Assembly: GCA_964526965.1 (NCBI GenBank)
Contig: CAZGML010000013.1
Coordinates: 1 to 64,000 of the forward strand
Source: UBA6265 sp964526965
GTDB taxonomy: Bacteria; Chloroflexota; Chloroflexia; Thermomicrobiales; UBA6265
Reading direction: 5' to 3'
DNA length: 64,000 nt
Positions 36,535 through 46,168 of this stretch are shown piece after piece. Both the position numbers and the translations under genes were made by a program. The notes beneath the pieces are model-generated. The model did not search any database. It had not been told where the DNA came from and saw only the letters and a list, made by a program, of their open reading frames with translations. Position 1 is the first letter of the stretch; every line of letters starts with the position of its first letter.

Positions 36535-36674
36535 CGGGATTACCAGTAACACTTCTGGAATCGTCAAACGCAAGGGACGAGTATACCGACTTGCGTTGGA
36601 GAGATATCCCTCGCACTGATACGCAATAACTTGACATTGTGATAGGTTATGGAGACAGGATGAAAGGAGACGGC

Positions 36675-38621
36675 ATGAACACATCTGTTGCAACGCTCGT
36701 TGCACCTACACGCTCCCGTGTATGGATCTCATTCGCGCTGGTCGCGGTGCTGATTGCAAGCCTTTTCTCAACCGCCGTTGGGATTCGAGAGGCCTCTGCA
36801 CAGGAGTCGCAGGCAGGGTTGGCAGCCGCTACCCCAGCCGACACAGCGCTCTTTATGAGCGTCAATCTCGATCAGGAATCAGATCAGTGGGGACTCGTGT
36901 ATTCCCTGCTTGAGCGCGCTGGAATCAGCGACCTGGTCGAAAGCGAGGCTGGAGCGTCTACCGAAGAACTCGGTGATGTAGCTGAAGCAAACAACTTCTC
37001 CGGCTCCGGAGCGATTGTGTTCTCCGATGCGGAGTCACTCGTTTCGTACTCCTCTGGTGACTTCTCCTCCGCCATGGACACCACCATGACCATGGATCCG
37101 GTTGACATGACCGAAGAAATCCCGGAAGGGTTTGCCTTCATCGTGCAGCCAAATGATGCGGATGCGCTTGGCTCCCAGTTTGTCGCCATGACTGAAGAAG
37201 AAGCCATGGCCGCCAACGCGACGGTTGAAACCGTTGATTACAATGGCGTCACCATTACCTTCTGGGAATCAACCGACCCGGCAAATGCACCAGGCACTGC
37301 CACCGCCGTTGTTGACGGCACTGTGGTGCTTGCTACACGCGCCTCAGACGTTGAGCCGATCATCGATGCTGCCCAGGGCAATATCGACAACCTGGCGGAT
37401 GCCCAGGGCTTCACTGACGTAACCGGCCGTCTCGAAGCCGATACGCTCATGCTTGGGTACATGAACCTGGACGTCATGCTCACCGCATTCCAGAACGATC
37501 CCGAGTTCATGGAAGCCGTCGGCGACCTGGCATCCCCGGATGAAATCGAAGCTGGTAAGGGTCACGTCGGATGGGCCGTTTACGCTTCCGACGCCGGATT
37601 CCACATGGACGCCGTCGTGGTGCCGAACGACACCTCAACACTGAACGAGGTCAGCGAGTTCACACCGTCTATGGCCAGCAAGATGCCAGCTGACATTATG
37701 ATCTTCAGCGGCTCCAACGACCTCTACAGCACTGGCGTTTCCGACATGCTCGGTAGCCTGTTCCAAACCGCGCTGGGCGAGCCCGGCCTGGATGGCACCG
37801 CGCCAGCTGCCACCCCAACCATGGAAGAAACCTGGGCGATGTTCGAGCAGCAGCTCGGCTTCAACCCGGATTCTGACCTGCTTGCCAAGCTGGACGGCGA
37901 GTTCGCCGTATTCCTCGGCGTGCAGGACCTTGAAAGCGGTATGCCAAATCCGGAGTTCCTCTTCGTTTCCGAAACGTCCGACGCAGCTGGCCTGCAGCAG
38001 ACCGCTGACACCATTTCCAACATGGTGGAGATGATGAACGACGGAACCTACGAAGTTAGCACCCGCAGCGTCGATGGTGGCGACCTGACCGTCATCACGC
38101 TCGATCCATCCACCACAGGCGGGCTGCCAATGGTGCTCGAGTACGGCGTGGTGAACGATGAGCTTGTGATTGGCCTGAATGGTGCAATCGACAAGTATCT
38201 CGATCCCGCCACTGAGAAGCTCGCGGATGACGCAAACTTCCAGAACACCATGGATCTGCTGCCGAGCGAGAACGTCACCAACCAGAGCTACATCAACATT
38301 GAAGGCCAGGTTATGCCGTTGCTGGACTGGTTCTCCACAATGCTGATGGGCTCCATGAGCACACTGGACAACCATGAAGAGTGCGCCAACTACGCAACCC
38401 AGGCTGAAGCCCAGGAAGCATACGACGCTGATCCGGGCGAACTCTGGCTGCTCGACATGGACTTCGATGGCGAAGCCTGCGAGGACTTCTTCAACGAATC
38501 CAGCGCTGCAGCATCTCCCGAGTCGATCACCAGCGGAATCAACATTCCGTCTGCCGGCTCTGTCACCTGGGTCGATGGCGACGCCGCCTACACCAGCTCA
38601 ATTCTGGTGATTGGTGACTAG
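36675..38621 (+). CDS. Secreted DUF3352 protein with excalibur-like insertion
   Basis: A 648-residue exported protein. The signal peptide ends after ASA (about residue 41). The body matches DUF3352 (PF11832), with repeats of beta-strands and acidic loops (for example PADTALFMSVNLDQESDQWG). Near the C terminus, residues 569-606 read as an excalibur-like unit, CANYATQAEAQ ... LDMDFDGEACE, with two cysteines and a DxDxDG calcium-type loop; then the DUF3352 strand resumes. The chosen ATG has AAAGGAG seven bases before. Function is unknown; an extracellular, perhaps calcium-dependent, role is an inference. Confidence 0.8.
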   Translation: MNTSVATLVAPTRSRVWISFALVAVLIASLFSTAVGIREASAQESQAGLAAATPADTALFMSVNLDQESDQWGLVYSLLERAGISDLVESEAGASTEELGDVAEANNFSGSGAIVFSDAESLVSYSSGDFSSAMDTTMTMDPVDMTEEIPEGFAFIVQPNDADALGSQFVAMTEEEAMAANATVETVDYNGVTITFWESTDPANAPGTATAVVDGTVVLATRASDVEPIIDAAQGNIDNLADAQGFTDVTGRLEADTLMLGYMNLDVMLTAFQNDPEFMEAVGDLASPDEIEAGKGHVGWAVYASDAGFHMDAVVVPNDTSTLNEVSEFTPSMASKMPADIMIFSGSNDLYSTGVSDMLGSLFQTALGEPGLDGTAPAATPTMEETWAMFEQQLGFNPDSDLLAKLDGEFAVFLGVQDLESGMPNPEFLFVSETSDAAGLQQTADTISNMVEMMNDGTYEVSTRSVDGGDLTVITLDPSTTGGLPMVLEYGVVNDELVIGLNGAIDKYLDPATEKLADDANFQNTMDLLPSENVTNQSYINIEGQVMPLLDWFSTMLMGSMSTLDNHEECANYATQAEAQEAYDADPGELWLLDMDFDGEACEDFFNESSAAASPESITSGINIPSAGSVTWVDGDAAYTSSILVIGD

Positions 38622-38648
38622 AAACAATCTCACTAACCTGAGATCATG

Positions 38649-38688
38649 CCCGAGGATATGCGAGCATTGCTCCATATCCTCGGGTTTT
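38649..38688 (+). terminator. Intrinsic terminator after the DUF3352 gene
   Basis: CCCGAGGATATG (38649-38660) and CATATCCTCGGG (38673-38684) pair, with an inner GAGC/GCTC stem, followed by TTTTCT. It lies 28 bases after the stop. Confidence 0.88.
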
Positions 38689-38714
38689 CTCAGATTACAA
38701 AGGTGTAGGGTTCT

Positions 38715-39767
38715 ATGAATATTGGGTTAATGAAATCGTTGACACAAGCGAACGGTGTTCCGTCCATGGAGGATGAGGTTCGCAAAATCGTTTCCGGCGA
38801 ACTCCGGGAGCTTGCGACCGATGTCCGCGTGGATGTGATGGGCAACGTCATCGGGCACGTAAAGGGTGAAGGTGGCCCCAAGGTGGCTCTGGCCGCGCAC
38901 ATGGACGAAATCGGCTTCATCGTCCGCTATATCGAAGACGCGGGTTTCCTGCGCCTGCAGCCAGTTGGCGGGTTCGACCCGCGCACGCTGGTGGCCCAGC
39001 GCGTGACCGTGCATACCCGAAACGATGGTCCTCTTGTCGGAACCCTCATGCCGGGCGTAAAGCCAATACACCTGATGGGTCCCAACGACAAAAAGGACCT
39101 GGAAGTAAATGACTTCTTCGTCGACCTGGGTATGTCCGCCGAAATGGTAAAGGCGAAAGTGCAGGTCGGCGACATGATCACCATGCGCCGCGAGTTCGAA
39201 GAAATCGGCGATATGGTCATCAGCAAGAGCCTCGATGACCGCATTGGCGTCTATGTCATGCTGGAAGCGGTGCGCGCGGCCGGCAAGGTGAATGCAGAAA
39301 TTTATCCGATCGCTACGGTGCAGGAAGAAGTCGGCCTCCGCGGCGCGACTACGGCTGCTTTCGGCGTTCAGCCGGATATAACCATTGCGCTCGACACCAC
39401 CATCGCCGGCGACATTCCTGGTATGCCGAGCGATGCTGCGGTCACGAAGCTCGGTGCCGGCACAGCAATCAAGGTATTTGATAGTTCCCAGCTACCCAAT
39501 CGAAAGCTGATCGCACACTTGCAGAGCATCGCAGAGGAGCAGGAAATCCCCTTCCAGCTGGAAGTACTGCCGCGAGGTGGTACCGATGCTGGCGCGTTCC
39601 AGCGAGCTGCTGAAGGGTCCGTCACCTGCACAATCTCTATTCCTTCTCGCTACGTGCACACAACCAACGAAATGTGCGCAAAGTCGGATATTCAGGCGAG
39701 TGTTGACCTGTTGGCGCAGTTCCTCCGTGAGGCAGGATCACGCGATTACCGCTACGATATGGAATAG
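38715..39767 (+). CDS. M42 family metallopeptidase (second copy)
   Basis: A 350-residue M42 aminopeptidase, a paralogue of the one at 11829. Metal and catalytic residues lie in AAHMDEIG, KSLDDRIG, VQEEVGLRG, IALDTT and RYVHTTNE. It is expected to be a cytosolic tetrahedral peptidase acting on peptides released by larger proteases. It follows a terminator, so it is probably transcribed separately. Confidence 0.92.
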   Translation: MNIGLMKSLTQANGVPSMEDEVRKIVSGELRELATDVRVDVMGNVIGHVKGEGGPKVALAAHMDEIGFIVRYIEDAGFLRLQPVGGFDPRTLVAQRVTVHTRNDGPLVGTLMPGVKPIHLMGPNDKKDLEVNDFFVDLGMSAEMVKAKVQVGDMITMRREFEEIGDMVISKSLDDRIGVYVMLEAVRAAGKVNAEIYPIATVQEEVGLRGATTAAFGVQPDITIALDTTIAGDIPGMPSDAAVTKLGAGTAIKVFDSSQLPNRKLIAHLQSIAEEQEIPFQLEVLPRGGTDAGAFQRAAEGSVTCTISIPSRYVHTTNEMCAKSDIQASVDLLAQFLREAGSRDYRYDME

Positions 39768-39778
39768 AACCGTAACCA

Positions 39779-39798
39779 AAACGCCGTGCCTGGCGTTT
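39779..39798 (+). terminator. Possible terminator after the second M42 peptidase
   Basis: AAACGCC (39779-39785) and GGCGTTT (39792-39798) form a seven-base stem with loop GTGCCT. Only a short T-run follows, so it is a weak candidate. Confidence 0.4.
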
Positions 39799-39863
39799 GA
39801 ATTCAGAGAGCGTTGTTCAGAGTTGAGCAAACGAAGACAATTTCCTTCGCGAGGAGAATGATC

Positions 39864-41651
39864 GTGACATCATCCAAATCCGAACTCACCGCCTTTCGCA
39901 AACTCGTGAATTCCAGCCAGGTGCGGCAAAACCGTCGTGATTTCCTGCGCGTCTCCGCTATTACCGCAGCGGCTGCGGCAGCACCACTCGGTGGTATTTA
40001 TGCTCGCCAGGAATCGACTCCCGATTCCACTCCGGCCGCATCAAGTTCTGACTTCACGTTGCGATTGCCGTTCAATCCATATGGCGAAGAGGTCATTACG
40101 GATCCGCATCGAGCACCCAACTGGGGTGCATTTTGGGTGATGCTCCCCTACGCGTGGAGCGGACTGCTCCGCTTCGATGAAAACGGGGCTGTTGAAGCCG
40201 ACCTCGCTGAAAGCGTGGAGCCTAACGAAGATGGATCCGTCTGGACCGCGACCTTACGCGAAGGCATCGCCTTCGCAGATGGCACGCCGATAACCGCCGA
40301 GCACTTCGTACAAAGCTGGACGCGTGCGCTGGATTCCACACAACTCTCCCCGATGTTTCGGTTCATGGAGCCGATTGTGAATGCCACCGAGATATCCGAT
40401 GGCGAAAACGTTCCGCTCGGTGCGGAAGCCGTTGACGACCGCACAATCGAGATCTCACTCACAGAACCGCTTGCGCATTTCCCAAGCTATTTGGCGACGT
40501 TTGGATATAGCGTGGTCCACCCGAATATGGATGCAGATGACGACCAGGAACCGTCCGGATTCCACTCCGGCCCGTGGATGATTACAGACCAAACCGACTC
40601 CGAAATCGCCATGAAGCCGAATCCACATCACTGGAGCGAACAATCCGCAGACGTTGGCCAGATCGTGTGGGCGATCGCTCCTGGTGGAAATACCGATCTA
40701 ACGATCATCGATTGGTACCAGACAGGTGAAATCGCCGTGGCAGATGCGCCTCCGGGCGTGATGAACATCCTCACTGAGGAAGAATCCGCGAACCTGCAGC
40801 GGTTTGAGACCCAATCATCAACACTGGTGCTGGCTTTGGATTTCCACCAGGCGCCATTCGACGACGTTCGCGTGCGCCGGGCGATTGCTGCGTCGATTGA
40901 CCGTGCAGTGTGGGCCGAAGACATCCAACAAAACAACTATGTGCCGGCCGAGAGCTTCTCACCTCCGGTACTTGGTGAGATCGCCGGCTATGAGTCGCCG
41001 ACGGAGGAGTACTACGAGGATCCGGCTTCCCTGCTTTCTGATGCGGGGCTCGATCCTGAGGAGTTCGACGGAGAGATTGTTCTCTTCCAACCAGCGCTCG
41101 ATTCACAGGAAGCCATTGAGCGAACGGCGCAGTTGGTCACCATGATCAACGATGCAACAGGCTTGTTGATCTCACACGATACGTCACTCACCGCCGAGCA
41201 GATTACCGCTGTTCGCCAGGATGTGGGCGGTCTGCAAATGAACCTGGTGCAGTGGCAGCTTGCTACGGAGCAGCCTGACCTGCTCGCAGTCATGAGTCAG
41301 GAAAGCGAGTACAACGCAGGGTGGGTGAACTGGGAGCCTAACTTGGAGGATTCCGGCGACTATACACCCGGTGCCGATGCAGCTACCTATGACGAACTGA
41401 TCGCTACCGCGCAGTCAACCCTGGATGAAGAAGAGCGGAACGCAGCGTATGCCGAAGCGGAGGAGCTGCTGCTCAAGAACGCTGTACTCGTTCCACTCGG
41501 ATTCTGGAACCCTGCCTACCTGCAGAAACCCTGGCTGCAGGGCACACGGCAGGGCCCGTGGAGTGGCTCCACGCCGGTCAGTATTGATGCCGAAGTAACT
41601 GTGGACACCGATATGATCAACGCGACGCCTCAGTCAACGCCCGGTTCATAA
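39864..41651 (+). CDS. Tat-exported peptide/oligopeptide solute-binding protein
   Basis: A 595-residue substrate-binding protein of the SBP_bac_5 (OppA/DppA) family. The twin-arginine signal is RRDFLRVSAITAAAAAAPLGG (about residues 27-45). Family segments are LAESVEPNEDGSVWTATLREGIAFADGTPITAEHF and later DVRVRRAIAASIDRA. The start is GTG with GAGGAG seven bases before. No permease or ATPase genes are nearby, so it is an orphan or uses a shared transporter. Confidence 0.88.
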   Translation: MTSSKSELTAFRKLVNSSQVRQNRRDFLRVSAITAAAAAAPLGGIYARQESTPDSTPAASSSDFTLRLPFNPYGEEVITDPHRAPNWGAFWVMLPYAWSGLLRFDENGAVEADLAESVEPNEDGSVWTATLREGIAFADGTPITAEHFVQSWTRALDSTQLSPMFRFMEPIVNATEISDGENVPLGAEAVDDRTIEISLTEPLAHFPSYLATFGYSVVHPNMDADDDQEPSGFHSGPWMITDQTDSEIAMKPNPHHWSEQSADVGQIVWAIAPGGNTDLTIIDWYQTGEIAVADAPPGVMNILTEEESANLQRFETQSSTLVLALDFHQAPFDDVRVRRAIAASIDRAVWAEDIQQNNYVPAESFSPPVLGEIAGYESPTEEYYEDPASLLSDAGLDPEEFDGEIVLFQPALDSQEAIERTAQLVTMINDATGLLISHDTSLTAEQITAVRQDVGGLQMNLVQWQLATEQPDLLAVMSQESEYNAGWVNWEPNLEDSGDYTPGADAATYDELIATAQSTLDEEERNAAYAEAEELLLKNAVLVPLGFWNPAYLQKPWLQGTRQGPWSGSTPVSIDAEVTVDTDMINATPQSTPGS

Positions 41652-41672
41652 ATCAGATTCAAACAGAGACTG

Positions 41673-41700
41673 AAAGGGCGGGCCGTTTGGCCCGCCCTTT
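41673..41700. terminator. Bidirectional terminator after the solute-binding protein
   Basis: AAAGGGCGGGCC (41673-41684) and GGCCCGCCCTTT (41689-41700) form a perfect 12-base stem with loop GTTT. The genes on both sides (the binding protein and the GH57 enzyme) converge on it. Confidence 0.92.
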
Positions 41701-41726
41701 GCATGAATAATGTTTGAGAGGTGCGG

Positions 41727-43436
41727 CTACTTCTCCAGCACTGCCGCGCTTCCCTGTCGCTCAGAGAAATCGCGGTAATCGATCGTTGGGAACGGGTTAT
41801 CCTGATCTTCCAGAGCGGCCAGGCTTTTGGATGTTGAATCATTCAGCGGTTCAGCAGACTCGGCGAGATCGGCCATTTGGTTGAACCGTTCAACATGATC
41901 GTTGAATCGCTGGATTGCGTACTCGTTCGCCTGGCCGGTGGTAACGAGGAACGGCCAGTCTGAACTTTGCAACAGCAGTAATTCACGTGCGGCCTGCTGC
42001 AGCGCGCGCTCGCGGTCTCCCTCGGCGTTCGGATACTCCGCAGCCAGCTGCTCCATGCGTAACTCGGCATCATGGATTATCGGCCACATCCAGCTGGTTT
42101 GATCGTTCATCCACGTGTAGTGATTACCGCCCATGCCCCAACTGGACTCCGGCAGCACCATGACGGAATCACCTCCGTGCTCCTCAACCCATGTCGAGGC
42201 GGTGGTGAGGTCAACGGACTCCTCCGTGGCCAGCCCGCGGAGCACTGCCTTGAGCCAATCGACACCCTCAAACCACCAGTGGCCAAAGAGCTCGGTGTCG
42301 TAGTTGCTTGAAATTATTCCGTAATCGCCGGTTGTTTCTTTATGCTCACGAAGCAGGTCGGTTACGAGGCCGACAAAGTGCTCGGCATGGGATTGCACCC
42401 GCTCGGCAGCTGTGTCGGGATTGTACGGCGGTTTGTCGCCAAGATCGGTCCCTGGCTGACCGACGCGCCAGTACTGCATGCCGGAAACAGCATCCTTGCG
42501 GTGAAATTCCCGGTACCATTGGTCTCCGGGATACCCGAATTGGCCGCTCCAAACCTGCTGACCAGTGCGATTGTTACGTCCAAGAACGGCGACGCGGCCT
42601 GGCTCATCGCCAACCCAATAGCTCTTGAACGTCGTGCCGGGGTCGGCTTGCTGATCCGTCGGCATACTTACCAACTTGCGCTTGGGCTCGGCTCCGTACA
42701 CGCCGATAGAATCGCCAGCGGCCTTACCAACGGGTCGGCCACCTTCCACAGTATGCGTTTCCGAGAAGAAGACGCGAATCCCCTGCTCGCCCAGGTAGCT
42801 TTCAATTCCTGGCCTGGTGATACCGCTAGTTTCATCGACGTACGCGGGACGATAGGCGCACTCGGGCAACCAGATCGCCTTTGGTCGGCGACCGAAGTGG
42901 CGCTCGTAGGCCCGGATTCCCGTTTGAATCTGTCCGAAGATCGACGAATCTCGCGATAGCAACGGGAGATAACCATGGGTAGCGGCAGAGGTCGAGATCT
43001 CGACGAATCCCCGATCCTGCAACGTCTTGAGCGCGCCCATGAGATCTCGGTTGTAGCGGTCACGGAAATCCGTGAGAACGCGTGAGTACCAGTGATGGTA
43101 ATAGATGGCGAGCGCCTTCATTTCCTCGTCGCCATCCTGCTCGAACCGTTCGATATCGGCAGCGGCCCAGGCTGCGCGCTCTTCGGCGTATGTGATGAAA
43201 TGTTCGATGATGAGCGGATCGGCCAATTGCTCGCCAAGTATCGGCGTCACGCTGACCGTGATGCGATAATCCAGCCCCTCATCCGCGAGATCGTACAGGG
43301 CGTTCAACAATGGCACATACGTTTCGGCGATTCCCTCATGAACCCACTCTTCGCCATGCGGCCAGGTTCCAGCCTGACGCGCATAAGGTAGGTGGCTATG
43401 CAGCACGAATGTGAATGCGCCATTAGCGTTCGTCAT
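41727..43436 (-). CDS. GH57 alpha-1,4-glucan branching enzyme
   Basis: A 569-residue glycoside hydrolase family 57 protein. The catalytic Glu lies in WLPECAYRP and the catalytic Asp in NYDTELFGHWW, both classic for the GH57 branching enzymes such as those of Thermus and Thermococcus. It adds alpha-1,6 branches to linear glucan, acting with GlgE and MalQ. The ATG of MTNANGAFTF is preceded by GGAG. The frame opens further upstream but lacks a site. Confidence 0.88.
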   Translation of the reverse strand: MTNANGAFTFVLHSHLPYARQAGTWPHGEEWVHEGIAETYVPLLNALYDLADEGLDYRITVSVTPILGEQLADPLIIEHFITYAEERAAWAAADIERFEQDGDEEMKALAIYYHHWYSRVLTDFRDRYNRDLMGALKTLQDRGFVEISTSAATHGYLPLLSRDSSIFGQIQTGIRAYERHFGRRPKAIWLPECAYRPAYVDETSGITRPGIESYLGEQGIRVFFSETHTVEGGRPVGKAAGDSIGVYGAEPKRKLVSMPTDQQADPGTTFKSYWVGDEPGRVAVLGRNNRTGQQVWSGQFGYPGDQWYREFHRKDAVSGMQYWRVGQPGTDLGDKPPYNPDTAAERVQSHAEHFVGLVTDLLREHKETTGDYGIISSNYDTELFGHWWFEGVDWLKAVLRGLATEESVDLTTASTWVEEHGGDSVMVLPESSWGMGGNHYTWMNDQTSWMWPIIHDAELRMEQLAAEYPNAEGDRERALQQAARELLLLQSSDWPFLVTTGQANEYAIQRFNDHVERFNQMADLAESAEPLNDSTSKSLAALEDQDNPFPTIDYRDFSERQGSAAVLEK

Positions 43437-43594
43437 ACCTGACTCCAATTCTTTCCCAGTCGGGCTGGGATCCACGTGCAATGATGTCTGGAGCCGCATC
43501 GCCTGCAACGCAGCGCGAGCCACTCTCCTCCACATCAGATGGCCTAAGGATACAGGCCCTCAAAACGTTTTCTGTTTAGATGATCGCAAGATCG

Positions 43595-45163
43595 CTACCA
43601 GCTACGGGTTGCTTTGATACCGCTTGTCGGAGCAGAGTAATCGTATTCGCTCACGCTGCGTTCGGGAAAATCATCCGAAATGCGACCATAGGTGCTGGTG
43701 AGGTCACGCAGTCCGTCCGCAAGGCCGGGATCAAGCTGGTCTGGCCTCATCTTCCAACTCCAGTTGCCGTAGGTAGTAGCGGGGGTGTTCATACGGGCGC
43801 GATCATCGAGGCGAAGCACGTCTTGCATGGGCACAATAGCCGTGTTCGCCGGAGATGAGAGCGCAACGCGCAGAAGATCCCAGGCGGGATCCTCAACGCT
43901 GTGCCCGAGGTAGTGACGAACACGATCGCGATCCTCTTCAGATATGCTCTGCCACCATCCAACCGTTGTCTGGTTATCGTGTGTGGCTGAATACGTGACG
44001 GAGTGGCGCTTGTTGTTGTGCGGCAGGTAGTTGTTGGATGGATCGCCATCGAACGCAAAATGCAACACGTTCATGCCGGGGAAACCCAGAATCTCGCGCA
44101 GTGTCACGACGTCGTCGGTGATCAGCCCAAGATCCTCCACGATCACGGGGAAGTCGCCGAGTTCTCTCCTCGCTGCCGAGAAGACCTCCGCTCCGGGAGC
44201 CTCCTCCCAATGCCCGTTGGCAGCCGTGTCATCGTCTGCCGGTACATGCCAGGCAGCGGCAAAGCCACGGAAGTGGTCGATACGAACGATATCCACGGTA
44301 TCGCGCATCGCGCGCAGTCGATCCACCCACCACGAGAAATTGTTCTGCATCATTGACGACCAGTTGTACGTCGGGTTGCCCCATAACTGGCCAGTCGGTG
44401 AGAAGTAATCCGGTGGCACACCCGCAATCCAGGTGGGCTTTCCGCTCGCCATATCGAAGTTGAATTGCGACTGGTTTGCCCACACATCGGCGCTATCGAG
44501 AGCGACGAAGATCGGTATATCGCCGATAACGCGAATGCCCTTGCTATTCGCATAGGTTCGGAGCGAGTGCCATTGCCGCTGAAAGAGAAATTGCACAAAA
44601 CTCTGGTAGCGAATCTCGGGAGCGAGTTGTACCGTATATTCCTCGATGGCAGGGCCCTCGTGCGCCCGGATATCTTCGGGCCATTCGAGCCACCAGCCGC
44701 CTCCGAAGTGGTTTTTCAGGCTGATGTACAGGGCGTAATCACGAAGCCATTGCGGAGCGCTATCGATGAATCGTGTGAACTCCGCCAGCATCATGGCGTT
44801 GTCGTTCAGACGCGAGTACGCAAGGCGCAGCTTACTTTCTCGCCATGGTCGGGCAACATCCCAATCAACGCTTTCCGCCGGGAAATCGGGCGCATCGGCC
44901 AGGTCATCGTCGGAGAGCAAGCCGTCACCCTTAAGCACGGAGAGTGAAATCAACAATGGGTTGCCAGCGAATGCGCTAGTGGAAGAGTATGGCGAGTCGC
45001 CGAAGCCAACAGGGCCAAGCGGCATTACCTGCCACAACCGTTGCCCGGCCTGCTCCAGCCAATCGACGAAGCGATATGCGCTGTCTCCGAAATCTCCAAT
45101 GCCGTAATCACCTGGCAAGGAGGTGGGATGAAGCAGGATGCCGGATTCACGCGGGAAGTGCAT
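43595..45163 (-). CDS. malQ: 4-alpha-glucanotransferase (amylomaltase)
   Basis: MalQ is a GH77 enzyme that disproportionates malto-oligosaccharides. The 522 residues start RESGILLHPTSLPG, with catalytic Asp in IVRIDHFRGF, acid/base Glu in VIVEDLGLI, and the Asp of SATHDNQTT. It lies 38 bases after the SH3 lipoprotein and upstream of the branching enzyme on the same strand. It probably processes products of GlgX for the maltokinase branch. Confidence 0.96.
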   Translation of the reverse strand: MHFPRESGILLHPTSLPGDYGIGDFGDSAYRFVDWLEQAGQRLWQVMPLGPVGFGDSPYSSTSAFAGNPLLISLSVLKGDGLLSDDDLADAPDFPAESVDWDVARPWRESKLRLAYSRLNDNAMMLAEFTRFIDSAPQWLRDYALYISLKNHFGGGWWLEWPEDIRAHEGPAIEEYTVQLAPEIRYQSFVQFLFQRQWHSLRTYANSKGIRVIGDIPIFVALDSADVWANQSQFNFDMASGKPTWIAGVPPDYFSPTGQLWGNPTYNWSSMMQNNFSWWVDRLRAMRDTVDIVRIDHFRGFAAAWHVPADDDTAANGHWEEAPGAEVFSAARRELGDFPVIVEDLGLITDDVVTLREILGFPGMNVLHFAFDGDPSNNYLPHNNKRHSVTYSATHDNQTTVGWWQSISEEDRDRVRHYLGHSVEDPAWDLLRVALSSPANTAIVPMQDVLRLDDRARMNTPATTYGNWSWKMRPDQLDPGLADGLRDLTSTYGRISDDFPERSVSEYDYSAPTSGIKATRSW

Positions 45164-45201
45164 GGTGTCGCCTTTCAGGACCGATTGTCGGTTTCGCTGC
45201 G

Positions 45202-46119
45202 TTATTCAGCCGGCTCGATGAAGTCTGTACTGATCCAGCCTGTTTCGTCATTGACCTCGATCTGAACCCACTCGGAACCATCTTCAGATTGGGTAACCGG
45301 TCCGCCCAGAACCAGAACTATCTGGCCTTCGCCGATCGGTTCATCAAATACGGGTTCGCATTCAACACCGGGGCCAGAACGGAAGTTCACATCAGCAGTA
45401 AGTTCGAATACGTTGGACTCACCGAGGAAGCCGGGTACATCCGGAACCTCGCAGCCGATGATTTCCAGTTGCGCAACTGGTGAAGCATCTGGCGTCGCCT
45501 CTGGTGCCTGTTCCTCCTCGTTGGAGGTGAGCTCGCCGGGCATACCCGATCCGCCGGTACCATCTCCGGGGTGATTGAAGGTCTCGTTGCCTGTGCGAGC
45601 ACGCACGGTGGGCTCGGGTGTGGAATCAGGTTCGGCAGCTTCGTCAGCGATGTCCTCTTCCGGTTCCTCGGTGGCTTCCGCCGCTGCCTCATCTGCCATT
45701 TCTGCAGTGGCGATATTCTCGGTTGGGGTTTCCGCTTCAGTTTCGGCGGTGGCTGCGTCCTCAACCTCAGACGTTGCTACACCCATGGTTTCATCAGGTG
45801 TGGACTCTGTAGTAGCTGCGGATTCTTCCGTGACAATTTCGGCCTCAGCAACCTCTTCTGTCTCCGGTGTAGAAACCTCTGCAGTAGCGGGAATATCGGA
45901 CTCGAGGACGGTGATTTCGTCTTCACTCACCTCCGAATCCGGAGTGCTTTCCATTGGAGGTACGGTCGGCTGCGCATCCTGCTGCTGGGCGGTTTCTGTA
46001 GTTGCTGTTGGCTCGGCCTCGTCGGAATCACCTCCGCATGCCACAAGAAGCACTGCCAGGGCGAGGACGATTCCACCGAAGACTCTCGACATCCTTTTCG
46101 ATGTGTACAGGTGCTTCAC
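45202..46119 (-). CDS. Lipoprotein with low-complexity acidic linker and SH3 domain
   Basis: A 305-residue surface protein. The signal peptide ends in the lipobox LLVAC, so Cys is lipidated. A long Glu/Ala/Thr-rich stretch covers about 160 residues, and the C-terminal 70 residues form a bacterial SH3 domain (VNFRSGPG ... GWISTDFIEP), which typically binds peptidoglycan or protein. I chose the GTG of VKHLYTSKR because GGAGG stands nine bases ahead; a GTG six bases upstream is possible. It sits between mreB and malQ. Confidence 0.78.
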   Translation of the reverse strand: MKHLYTSKRMSRVFGGIVLALAVLLVACGGDSDEAEPTATTETAQQQDAQPTVPPMESTPDSEVSEDEITVLESDIPATAEVSTPETEEVAEAEIVTEESAATTESTPDETMGVATSEVEDAATAETEAETPTENIATAEMADEAAAEATEEPEEDIADEAAEPDSTPEPTVRARTGNETFNHPGDGTGGSGMPGELTSNEEEQAPEATPDASPVAQLEIIGCEVPDVPGFLGESNVFELTADVNFRSGPGVECEPVFDEPIGEGQIVLVLGGPVTQSEDGSEWVQIEVNDETGWISTDFIEPAE

Positions 46120-46168
46120 TGGCACTCCCCTCCCTTTTTGTTCACCGGTATTCCAACCAGTTTAGCGT

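Noticed and set aside
36631..36653. TTGACA at 36631 as a promoter for the DUF3352 gene
   Set aside because: No -10 box stands at a usual spacing, so only the -35-like hexamer is present.
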